This document shows positions 17,541 to 23,515 of a DNA stretch of 23,515 bases, piece by piece. This stretch comes from UBA2210 sp036825195 (GTDB taxonomy: Bacteria; Desulfobacterota; Syntrophia; Syntrophales; UBA2210), in the NCBI GenBank assembly GCA_036825195.1, contig DAISYQ010000046.1:1-23515 (forward strand), given 5' to 3'. Under the pieces are notes generated by a model. The model was not told where the DNA came from and did not search any database. It was given only the letters and a program-made list of their open reading frames with translations. Both the position numbers and the translations under genes were made by a program. Positions within the stretch are counted from its first letter, which is position 1. Each line of letters opens with the position of its first letter.

Positions 17541-19019
17541 ATGAGTGCGTCTGCCCGGTTGTCGTTCACGAAACTTTTACGTAACAACTTTATTTTCATC
17601 ATCTTCTTCTTTATGCTTTTTGTACACCTCGGCACGGCAATGACAGTATCCGCCGAACAGGCCGCCAGTGTGGAGGTGGGCATAGGCAGTATCATCGTAA
17701 CACCGGCAACTCCCGGGGTCACATTCATGATGCTCCGAGTCGCCGATCCGCAGGGGGAGGTAATCGGGGAACAGAGCAGCGAGGGAGATTCGATCACATG
17801 GACTCCGCCTGCGGGAGCGCAGGAAGGCCTCTATACCTACGAAGTGCGGGTCGGTTTCGGTGAGCGCAACCGGATGAGGGAAGATCCCCAGCAGCAGGCG
17901 CCGCTCACCCGGCCGTGGCGGCAGTCCGGCACGGTCTATGTCACGGGCAGCTCTATTCTTTCCACCGACAGTATGGAAAGAAGTTTTCTGGATGATATCT
18001 TTTCGGGAATTATTTCCACCTTCGCGAAGTTCATGGATTGTATAACCACGTCGGCTTACGCGGATCAGGTTTTTTCGCAAAACGTTATCATCTCGGGAAG
18101 CCTCGCCGTCGGAATCGATGCCGTCAATGGAGAGAGCTTCGGCTACGACACGATCAGACTCAAGGAGAACAACCTGCGAATTAACTTTTACGACACCAGC
18201 AACTCCGGTTCATTTCCCAGCAACGACTGGCGGATTATCATCAACGATTCGACAAACGGAGGGGGAAGTTACTTTGGCGTCGAAGATTCAACAGCAGGAG
18301 TTATGCCTTTCAGAATCGAGGCCGGAGCCCCTGCCAACTCCCTCTATATCGAAGACTACGGCCGCGTTGGTCTCGGGACGTCACTGCCTGTTGTTGAATT
18401 ACATATAGCGGATGGGGACACACCCACTGTTCGGCTCGATCAGGATGGAAGCTCCGGGTGGGCACCTCAGAAGTGGGATGTGGCAGGCAATGAAACCAAC
18501 TTCTTTGTCCGCGACGTAACAAATGGATCCTTACTCCCGTTTCGGATTATACCTGGTACTCCAAGTAACACTCTCTGCCTCAAAAAAGTTGATAATGAGG
18601 GTAGGATTGGTATCGGGTTCGAAAGCTACACTAAGACACCTGAGGCAACGTTGCATGTAGAGGGGAATGCACTTATAGAAGGAAATCTCGAACTGGGAAG
18701 CAGCAGAGACTACAAGGAGAATATTCATCCCCTTCTGGTGCAGGATGCTATGAATACCCTGAAAGAGCTTCGTCCGGTGAGATTTAACTACAAGATCAAC
18801 CCTGACGAAGAATCCGTCGGTTTTATCGCCGAGGAGGTCCCGGACCTTGTGGCGACAAACAGTCGGAAATCCTTGAGTACTATGGATGTCGTGGCGGTGC
18901 TCGCTAAGGTAACCCAAGAACAGCAGAAGGTAATTGAACAGTTGTCTACCAAGATAATCGATCTCGAGAAGGAGCTTAAGGCCGTCTCTCATGACAATTC
19001 ATCAGGTAAAACACTGTGA
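17541..19019 (+). CDS. Exported fibre-like protein with C-terminal peptidase S74 (intramolecular chaperone) domain
   Basis: The protein has 492 residues. The signal peptide is about 1-38 (NNFIFIIFFFMLFVHLGTAMTVSA). A beta-rich N-terminal region (40-140) precedes two related stem units, PFRIEAGAPANSLYIEDYGRVGLGT and PFRIIPGTPSNTL..GRIGIGF. The S74 domain starts at about 381: GSSRDYKENI with the Ser387-Lys392 dyad at the conserved S-x4-K spacing, then LKELRPVRFNYK and VGFIAEEVPDLV. It ends in a coiled coil (about 455-485). S74 domains trimerise fibres and then cut themselves off by Ser/Lys autoproteolysis; they are best known in phage tail spikes. No phage gene is nearby, so this is a cellular surface protein. 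It lacks the LLLL-acid tail. Confidence 0.87.
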   Translation: MSASARLSFTKLLRNNFIFIIFFFMLFVHLGTAMTVSAEQAASVEVGIGSIIVTPATPGVTFMMLRVADPQGEVIGEQSSEGDSITWTPPAGAQEGLYTYEVRVGFGERNRMREDPQQQAPLTRPWRQSGTVYVTGSSILSTDSMERSFLDDIFSGIISTFAKFMDCITTSAYADQVFSQNVIISGSLAVGIDAVNGESFGYDTIRLKENNLRINFYDTSNSGSFPSNDWRIIINDSTNGGGSYFGVEDSTAGVMPFRIEAGAPANSLYIEDYGRVGLGTSLPVVELHIADGDTPTVRLDQDGSSGWAPQKWDVAGNETNFFVRDVTNGSLLPFRIIPGTPSNTLCLKKVDNEGRIGIGFESYTKTPEATLHVEGNALIEGNLELGSSRDYKENIHPLLVQDAMNTLKELRPVRFNYKINPDEESVGFIAEEVPDLVATNSRKSLSTMDVVAVLAKVTQEQQKVIEQLSTKIIDLEKELKAVSHDNSSGKTL

Positions 19020-19064
19020 GATAGAGATCAGAATCAACTTCAGGAACTTGTGTTATGTATTGTC

Positions 19065-19107
19065 TTTCTTGGTGCCGTGAAAGCACGCTTTTCATGGCAC
19101 CAAGAAA
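19065..19107. terminator. Long near-perfect hairpin between the S74 and mini beta-helix genes
   Basis: TTTCTTGGTGCCGTGAAA (19065-19082) pairs with TTTCATGGCACCAAGAAA (19090-19107) along all 18 positions; the only non-Watson-Crick pair is one G-U. The loop is seven bases. It lies 45 bases after the S74 stop and 33 bases before the next ATG. Neither strand has the T run of a standard intrinsic terminator, so it may instead attenuate read-through, stabilise the 3' end of the upstream mRNA, or act in the leader of the next gene. The call as terminator is the most common explanation, not proven. Confidence 0.5.
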
Positions 19108-19140
19108 AGTGAATGAATATTACAATAGGGAGAGATAATC

Positions 19141-19458
19141 ATGAGAAGACCGGGTTTATGTATGATGTTTGTCTTCTTTTTAGCAGTTTTATTGGCCGGC
19201 AATCCATCGGCTTTTGCCGGAGGTCTGATTATCCACGACGGTGCCACGTTAACCATAAACGGCTCGACGCTCGATCTAAACTGTTCGGATCTGACCGTAG
19301 AAAGCGGCGGGACATTCGACTTTGTCAGCGGCATAGTTGTCGATTGCGGAAATCTGATCGTCGATGATGTTGGCTCTCTGATATGGGGCACGGGTAGAAT
19401 CCATTATTGTCACCGTCCCGCGATGCCGTGGCTCATGTTGTTACTGCTTAACGACTGA
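19141..19458 (+). CDS. Mini exported beta-helix protein ending in the LLLL-acid tail
   Basis: The protein has 105 residues. The signal peptide is about 1-26 (CMMFVFFLAVLLAGNPSAFA). Roughly 60 residues of short beta-helix-type strands follow (GATLTINGSTLDLNCSDLTVESGGTFDF, then GNLIVDDVGSLIWGTGRI in two blocks), with three cysteines (54, 68 and 90, approximate). It ends AMPWLMLLLLND. Nothing suggests truncation: it has its own ribosome site (AGGGAGAG) and a clean TGA. It may be a small surface subunit or a carrier for the tail. I do not recognise a named family. Confidence 0.72.
   Translation: MRRPGLCMMFVFFLAVLLAGNPSAFAGGLIIHDGATLTINGSTLDLNCSDLTVESGGTFDFVSGIVVDCGNLIVDDVGSLIWGTGRIHYCHRPAMPWLMLLLLND
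19420..19455 (+). other. C-terminal tail motif, copy 3 (AMPWLMLLLLND)
   Basis: These are the last 12 residues of the 105-residue protein, after the beta-helix strands and HYCHRP. The leucine run is encoded TTG TTA CTG CTT, unlike the other two copies. It shares Pro-Trp-hydrophobic-x-Leu4-x-acid exactly with the phosphoesterase tail. Confidence 0.65.
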
Positions 19459-19498
19459 TTTTCCGCAAATGAGACATCTTTCAGTCGAGATGCAGTGA

Positions 19499-19873
19499 TC
19501 AGGATATCCTGTGGATTTCAAACCGAACGGCTCCCTCATCGACGATTTTCTGTATGGCCCGTTGCCGATTTGAGAGCTGGGAATCCGCTGTCTTGAATTC
19601 AATAAGAACAACGGAATCTTCGGTGAACTGAACACCGTCGATAGGGGTGCCCAGAAATCTGAAGTCATGAGAATCATAGGGATAGGACTCCAGAAAGGGC
19701 ATGAACTGCTCGGTGAGCTTTCCGTATCGGACCGACTGTGAACGTTTCTGTTTGTCAAGGTGTTCAAGAGCTTCCGATTGAAGGGCGATCTTTCTCTTTG
19801 CGTAGCACAAGAGCAGGAAAAGTACGATACAGACTATACCCAAAACGACGACGATCCATTCTTCGAGCTGCAT
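19499..19873 (-). CDS. Membrane-anchored Endonuc_Holl-type (Holliday-junction-resolvase-like) nuclease
   Basis: The protein has 124 residues. An N-terminal TM helix (about 6-23, WIVVVLGIVCIVLFLLLC) leads into a basic linker and a nuclease domain. The PD-(D/E)xK core is visible: E55 in RYGKLTEQF, D79 in GTPIDGVQF, E92-x-K94 in LIEFK, and Q104 in SNRQRAI. This matches the PF10107 family, described as related to archaeal Holliday-junction resolvases; the cellular role is unproven. The ATG at 19873 has an AGG seven bases upstream; the longer frame from 19888 uses TTG. It converges on the mini beta-helix gene with 40 bases between, where a 7-bp inverted repeat (CGACTGA at 19452-19458 and TCAGTCG at 19481-19487) lies. 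Confidence 0.82.
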   Translation of the reverse strand: MQLEEWIVVVLGIVCIVLFLLLCYAKRKIALQSEALEHLDKQKRSQSVRYGKLTEQFMPFLESYPYDSHDFRFLGTPIDGVQFTEDSVVLIEFKTADSQLSNRQRAIQKIVDEGAVRFEIHRIS

Positions 19874-20096
19874 ATATTTACCTATCAAGATGATATAATT
19901 ACTTTAATCTGGAGGATTGACCTCTGACCGAACCCGTATAAAACTGTCACCCATTTTCAAACAAAGAGATTTTCCACACAGCACACAGGGGAACAATACA
20001 TCTTAAAGATTATTTGTCAAGTAATTATCTATAGTTGAAGATATTATTCACATTACACGACCCCTGCCGTTAGCTTTTACTCTGCTTTTTCGTCGC

Positions 20097-20125
20097 TTGA
20101 CTTGTTATCTGCGTGCCGTTAGTAT
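20097..20125 (+). promoter_or_regulatory. Predicted sigma-70 promoter for the TrmN6-like gene
   Basis: TTGACT (five of six), a 17-base spacer and TAGTAT (four of six). The start point would be near 20132, about 50 bases before the ATG. The 8-base word GCCGTTAG occurs twice nearby (around 20076 and 20115), the second copy overlapping the -10 region. Confidence 0.4.
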
Positions 20126-20183
20126 TCAGCAGAATATCAGCTATTGTCGGGTGAAGAGAGCTGTCTTCTAAGGAGAATTCTGT

Positions 20184-20960
20184 ATGGAAAATGAATATTT
20201 CGGGTTGAAACGTGATGATGAAACGATGGATTATCTTTTCCATGGCATTCTGAAGATCCTGCAGAAGAAAAAAGGATACCGATTCTCCGTCGACTCGGTG
20301 CTTCTGGCGCACTTTGTCACCCTGAAAAAGGATAGCCATGTCGTCGAGCTGGGAACCGGGAGCGGTATTATATCCATGATCCTGGCACTCAGATTCCCGG
20401 AAGTGACCATATCCAATGTGGAGATACAAAAGGATCTGGCCGATATGGCTGGAAGAAATATGGAACTGAACGGCCTTGAAGACAGAATCAAGATATTTCA
20501 AGGAGATGTTAAAAAAGTTGAACAACTCTTCGATCACCAGTCTTTTGACGTGGCGGTGTTTAATCCGCCGTACCGGAGATTGAACTCGGGAAAAATAAAT
20601 CCTGATACCGAAAGGGCCGTTGCACGACATGAGATCAGCGGCACAATCGATGATTTTCTTCATTCAGCTAAGTATTTGTTGAAAGACCTCGGATACGTAT
20701 ATATCATTTACCCCGCTGCAAGGGGCGTTAATCTGATCGCACGGATGCGTAAGAATGGAATGGAGCCGAAAAGGCTACGCATCGTATATTCGAACCGTGC
20801 GTCGGGAGCGGCGTTTATTCTGACAGAAGGCGTTAAGAACGCCGGCGAGGAACTGGAAATACTGCCTCCGCTCTTTATCTACGGAAGCGACGGCAGGTAT
20901 TCAGAGGAGATGGACAACATTCTTGACGGGGTGTCTTTCAGTCGTTCATCCTGCGTTTGA
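20184..20960 (+). CDS. TrmN6-like tRNA1(Val) adenine-37 N6-methyltransferase
   Basis: The protein has 258 residues. The Rossmann methyltransferase fold carries the family opening GYRFSVDSVLLAHF (31-44), SAM-binding motif I ELGTGSG (55-61), the ribose-binding acid in NVEIQ (about 80) and the catalytic NPPY (127-130). NPPY marks N6-adenine methyltransferases. E. coli TrmN6 (YfiC) makes m6A37 in tRNA-Val; the same target is likely but not certain. AAGGAG lies eight to nine bases before the ATG. Its last 23 bases overlap the 3' end of the opposing DciA gene. Confidence 0.85.
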   Translation: MENEYFGLKRDDETMDYLFHGILKILQKKKGYRFSVDSVLLAHFVTLKKDSHVVELGTGSGIISMILALRFPEVTISNVEIQKDLADMAGRNMELNGLEDRIKIFQGDVKKVEQLFDHQSFDVAVFNPPYRRLNSGKINPDTERAVARHEISGTIDDFLHSAKYLLKDLGYVYIIYPAARGVNLIARMRKNGMEPKRLRIVYSNRASGAAFILTEGVKNAGEELEILPPLFIYGSDGRYSEEMDNILDGVSFSRSSCV

Positions 20961-21438
20961 CGATCTCTTTCTTCATGACCCTTTCTAAGATACCCTTCAG
21001 TTCTTCATCGCCTATCTGTGAAAGATTTTCTCTGATAAGTCTTTTATCGCGCTCTTTTAATGGATACCGGGTGAAATCGATGTGGTGCTCGGCTGTCTTG
21101 ACAGGGGTGTGATGTATGTCTCCTATCGAGAAATAGATGTTTTTTATTTCTTCCTTTTCCCATTCGAGATTGACCTTGTCCATGATCTCCTGTTTCATAA
21201 ATCGAAGCTGCTGCATCCATGCAGGGGACGAGACATGTACAAATAACGTATTGTTCTTGAATTTGAATGGATTTGTATTTGCCGATATCTGCGGACCGAC
21301 CGATCTTTTCCAGACATCCAGAATACGATAATCGATAAGATCCAGGAGTATCTTTTTCCTCTTGAGGATCGTCTCCAGAAAATCCCCCATTTTCTGGAGA
21401 TTTCTCTGGCGTTTTCCTGATCGTCTTCTCTGGTACAT
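20938..21438 (-). CDS. DciA-like (DUF721) replicative-helicase operator
   Basis: The protein has 166 residues. The DUF721 core is clear: VWKRSVGPQISANTNPFKF, then the strand NNTLFVHVSSPAWMQQLRFMKQEIMDKVN (about 62-90). The N-terminal part is basic (MYQRRRSGKRQRN). In bacteria lacking DnaC/DnaI, DciA helps load DnaB helicase at the origin. The C-terminal charged extension (RYPLKERDKRLIRENLSQIGDEELKGILERVMKK in pattern) is typical of deltaproteobacterial forms. The ATG at 21438 is preferred, with AAAGG five bases upstream; ATG at 21465 and TTG at 21474 lack ribosome sites. It overlaps the TrmN6-like gene tail to tail by 23 bases and is divergent from the MoaE-like gene. Confidence 0.8.
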   Translation of the reverse strand: MYQRRRSGKRQRNLQKMGDFLETILKRKKILLDLIDYRILDVWKRSVGPQISANTNPFKFKNNTLFVHVSSPAWMQQLRFMKQEIMDKVNLEWEKEEIKNIYFSIGDIHHTPVKTAEHHIDFTRYPLKERDKRLIRENLSQIGDEELKGILERVMKKEIVKRRMND

Positions 21439-21458
21439 GATTGCCTTTTTCGCACAGC

Positions 21459-21523
21459 AGTTCATTACAGTCAAGGGTTCAATTGATTTATGTAGATTTT
21501 ATATGGTAGAAAGTTCATTACAG
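21459..21523. repeat. 12-bp direct repeat in the DciA/MoaE-like divergent region
   Basis: AGTTCATTACAG occurs at 21459-21470 and again at 21512-21523, with starts 53 bases apart, close to five turns of B-DNA. The two copies flank the region where both divergent promoters must lie, so a shared regulator site is possible. No regulator is known. Confidence 0.4.
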
Positions 21524-21537
21524 AAAGAGAGGTAACG

Positions 21538-21888
21538 ATGGACCTGACAGATATGATACGAAAAGTTAAATCTCACCCCGATTACAAGAAGGCGGGAATG
21601 ATACTGTGTCACAACGGTGTAGTACGAAACACCTCCCGAGACGGCAGACCCGTCAGTGAGTTGCTGGTAAAGGCGGACTATGATCGACTGAGGGAAATTA
21701 TATCGGAAATAAAACGGCGTCCGGGGATTATCGAGGTACTCGTTGAGGTTCAGGAAGGAATGCTTTCCCCCGGCGATGACGTCATGCTGGTCGTAGTTGC
21801 GGGCGATTTCAGAGAAAATGTGTTTTCGGCACTCAGGGACGCCGTAGACAGGATCAAAAGCGAAGTTACCAAGAAGACAGAATCATAG
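21538..21888 (+). CDS. Short MoaE-like protein (molybdopterin synthase large-subunit family)
   Basis: The protein has 116 residues against about 140-150 for typical MoaE. The alignment by eye runs HNGVVRNTSRDGRPVSELLVKADYDRLREIISEI, then EVLVEVQEGMLSPGDDVMLVVVAGDFRENVFSALRDAVDRIKSEV. The family HRxG loop reads VQEG here, and the PxWK(K/R)E ending reads TKKTE. K107 and K112/K113 may stand in for the two catalytic lysines of E. coli MoaE (K119 and K126). Loss of the HR residues leaves catalytic competence open. No moaD, moaA or moaC lies nearby. AGAGAGG lies a few bases before the ATG. The next gene, glycerate kinase, starts 49 bases downstream on the same strand. Confidence 0.7.
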   Translation: MDLTDMIRKVKSHPDYKKAGMILCHNGVVRNTSRDGRPVSELLVKADYDRLREIISEIKRRPGIIEVLVEVQEGMLSPGDDVMLVVVAGDFRENVFSALRDAVDRIKSEVTKKTES

Positions 21889-21937
21889 AAACTGAGATCG
21901 GTTGGACAAACAGTGCACCAGAAAGCGGTGGGATATC

Positions 21938-23266
21938 ATGAGAAACCCTCGTTCGGATATCAGAGAGATCTTTGATGCCGGTCTGAAGGCGGCAGACCCG
22001 GGTGAGGCTATCAGACGCGCCGTGAACCTCAACGGGAAGTGCTTGGTGATCGGTGGCAGGAAGTACGATCTAGGTGCATTCGACAGGATCTTGGTCATCG
22101 GCGCCGGCAAGGCAGCTACAAGCATGGCATCCGCCCTCGAAGGGATCCTCGGTTCATCTATAACAGAAGGGGCGATAACAACAAAATACGGCTATGGTCT
22201 TGACCTGGATATTGTTTCTGTAACGGAGGCAGGGCATCCCATACCCGACGAATCGGGTGTCCACGGCTCCGAGCGCATACTGAATCTCCTTGAAGAGACA
22301 GGCGAAAAGGACCTCGTCCTGTGTGTCATATCGGGCGGAGGATCGGCACTCCTGCCCATGCCTGCCGGCGGGATTGCCCTTGGCGATAAGCAGGACACAA
22401 CCCAGGCCCTTCTGGACTGCGGAGCCGATATACATGAAATCAACACCATACGGAAACACATCTCCGGTATAAAGGGCGGAAGACTCGCAGAGGCGGCCTT
22501 TCCCGCAACACTCGTTACCCTGATACTGTCGGACGTCACCGGTGACGATCTTGACGTGATAGCATCCGGTCCGACGGTTCCCGACAGGAGTACCTTCCGA
22601 GATTGCATGGCGATAGTGAATAAATACGATCTCGAGGAAAAGCTCCCCCTTCCGGTGATCACGCATCTCAAAAACGGTGTTCAGGGGAACGTGCCTGATA
22701 CTCCCAAACCGGGGAATCCGGTGTTTGACAAGACTTTTGCCCTTATCATAGGCAGTTGTGCCCTCTCCGTCTTTGCAGCGAAGCAGAAGGCCGTTGAATT
22801 TGGTTATAACACCCTGATCCTCTCATCATCCATAGAAGGAGAGACGAGAGATGTCGCAAAGGTTCATGCGGCCATTGCCAAAGAGATGGTGAAATCAGGA
22901 AATCCTGTACAACCCCCGGGATGTGTCATCTCCGGAGGTGAAACGACGGTGACCATCCACGGTGATGGTCTCGGCGGGAGGAATATGGAATTCGTACTTG
23001 CCGCAGCCATGGAGATAGACGGACTTGAAGGGGTAACGTTCCTGAGCGGAGGCACGGATGGAACGGACGGCCCCACGGATGCTGCAGGAGCGATAGCGGA
23101 CGGTACAACCGTGGGCAATGGAAGAAAAAGGGGGTATGATGCGGCCGGGTACCTCAGAAACAATGACTCCTATCATTTTTTCGAAGCAACCGGAGATCTC
23201 CTGATTACCGGGCCAACCCTGACAAATGTAATGGATTTGAGGATTATGCTGGTATCAGGCGGTTGA
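21938..23266 (+). CDS. Glycerate 2-kinase, GckA/MOFRL family
   Basis: The protein has 442 residues, a normal length. Motifs in order: VIGAGKA (53-59, with the conserved Lys58), EAGHPIPD (97-104), ISGGGSALL (131-139), INTIRKHISGIKGGRLA (168-184), LSDVTGDD (197-204) and IASGPT (208-213). The MOFRL part follows, with SGGETTVTIHGDGLGGRNMEF and SGGTDGTDGPTDAAGA. It phosphorylates D-glycerate to 2-phosphoglycerate, feeding serine-cycle or glyoxylate-type intermediates into lower glycolysis. The ATG at 21938 has GGTGGG about six bases upstream; the longer frame starts with TTG at 21902. It converges on the mutase gene with 39 bases between. Confidence 0.92.
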   Translation: MRNPRSDIREIFDAGLKAADPGEAIRRAVNLNGKCLVIGGRKYDLGAFDRILVIGAGKAATSMASALEGILGSSITEGAITTKYGYGLDLDIVSVTEAGHPIPDESGVHGSERILNLLEETGEKDLVLCVISGGGSALLPMPAGGIALGDKQDTTQALLDCGADIHEINTIRKHISGIKGGRLAEAAFPATLVTLILSDVTGDDLDVIASGPTVPDRSTFRDCMAIVNKYDLEEKLPLPVITHLKNGVQGNVPDTPKPGNPVFDKTFALIIGSCALSVFAAKQKAVEFGYNTLILSSSIEGETRDVAKVHAAIAKEMVKSGNPVQPPGCVISGGETTVTIHGDGLGGRNMEFVLAAAMEIDGLEGVTFLSGGTDGTDGPTDAAGAIADGTTVGNGRKRGYDAAGYLRNNDSYHFFEATGDLLITGPTLTNVMDLRIMLVSGG

Positions 23267-23305
23267 GGATCCGGCCTTACCTATCGGTCAAACGTAAGCC
23301 TTCCA

Positions 23306-23515
23306 TCAGCACATGACATCCTTCAGAACACCTTCTACGACAGTCCGTATAACCAGGAGACCCTCTTCTGTCTTTGATTCGAAACGCAAGACCAGGACAG
23401 GCTGGGTATTTGACGCCCTTACGAGTCCCCACCCGTCTTCGAACTGGACACGCACGCCGTCGATGTCAATAACGTCGTACTTGCTCGCAAAGTGATCTCT
23501 GATCTTTTCGACTAC
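23306..23515 (-). CDS. C-terminus of phosphomannomutase/phosphoglucomutase (AlgC/ManB type)
   Basis: The last 69 residues plus stop run off the right edge (VVEKIRDHFASKYDVIDIDG...VVEGVLKDVMC). The diagnostic domain-4 motif is present: GVRVQFEDGWGLVRASNTQPVLVLRFE, where RASNTQP forms the phosphate-binding loop. The enzyme interconverts hexose 1- and 6-phosphates for nucleotide sugars and surface polysaccharide. The active-site serine and metal loop lie outside the window. Confidence 0.9.
   Translation of the reverse strand, partial: VVEKIRDHFASKYDVIDIDGVRVQFEDGWGLVRASNTQPVLVLRFESKTEEGLLVIRTVVEGVLKDVMC

Noticed and set aside
17541..19019. Prophage tail fibre
   Set aside because: The S74 domain recalls phage spikes, but the protein has a Sec-type signal peptide and no phage structural, lysis or integrase gene lies in the window.
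15238..19455. The three LLLL-acid tails as copies of one DNA repeat or of the IPTL-CTERM tail
   Set aside because: Codons differ in every copy and flanking DNA is unrelated, so it is not a DNA repeat. The tails lack the helix length and Arg cluster of the IPTL-like tail.
20070..20663. 197-residue minus-strand frame opposite the TrmN6-like gene
   Set aside because: It is antisense to a gene with clear SAM-binding and NPPY motifs and has no recognisable domain.
23267..23305. Hairpin terminator between glycerate kinase and the mutase
   Set aside because: GGCCTTAC and GTAAGCC can pair only with a bulge, the loop is long and there is no T run; support is too weak.

Overview
The window looks like chromosomal DNA of a Gram-negative bacterium. 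It encodes an outer-membrane efflux lipoprotein, MacAB-type inner-membrane parts, periplasmic proteins with signal peptides and an IPTL-CTERM-type surface protein. The mix of a DciA-like protein, a short MoaE-like protein, a MOFRL-type glycerate 2-kinase, a Holliday-junction-type endonuclease and large repeat exoproteins suggests Desulfobacterota (former Deltaproteobacteria). That placement is inference; no rRNA or other marker gene is present. I saw no tRNA, rRNA, CRISPR array, insertion sequence or integrase.

Layout. (1) 1-644, + strand: the 3' end of a small membrane protein, then a CpxP/Spy-like periplasmic sensor. (2) 783-5494, - strand: a four-gene efflux operon with overlapping genes, in the order outer-membrane factor, MacA-like adaptor, MacB ATPase, MacB permease. 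(3) 5676-8617, - strand: two transporters, an SLC13/ArsB-type anion permease and a 14-TM DHA2-type MFS pump. (4) 8931-19458: an exoprotein island. It holds a 1357-residue protein with 13 Fn3-like repeats and an IPTL-CTERM-like tail, a pectate-lyase-like beta-helix protein, a TPR protein with a TMEM62-like metallophosphoesterase, an S74 self-cleaving fibre-like protein and a 105-residue mini beta-helix protein. (5) 19499-23515: housekeeping genes, namely an Endonuc_Holl nuclease, a TrmN6-like methyltransferase, DciA, a MoaE-like protein, glycerate 2-kinase and the C-terminus of a phosphomannomutase/phosphoglucomutase.

The main new observation is in the island. Three otherwise unrelated exported proteins end in nearly the same 11-12 residue tail: AIPSILNLLLD, VLPWIPLLLLHE and AMPWLMLLLLND. 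The pattern is hydrophobic-Pro-(Trp/Ser)-hydrophobic-x-(Leu/Asn)-Leu3-(x)-Asp/Glu at the extreme C-terminus. Different leucine codons encode the run in each gene, so the likeness is held at protein level and is not a copied DNA repeat. The tail differs from the IPTL-CTERM tail of the large neighbour, which has a full transmembrane helix and an Arg cluster. I propose an undescribed short C-terminal sorting or processing signal. One of the three proteins (19141-19458) is little more than signal peptide, a few beta-helix strands and this tail.

How the parts may work together (inference): the island exports surface or matrix proteins, one by an exosortase-like route and three by the unknown tail route. 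The flanking pumps and CpxP-like sensor are ordinary envelope-stress and efflux functions. The right-hand block is core metabolism and information processing.
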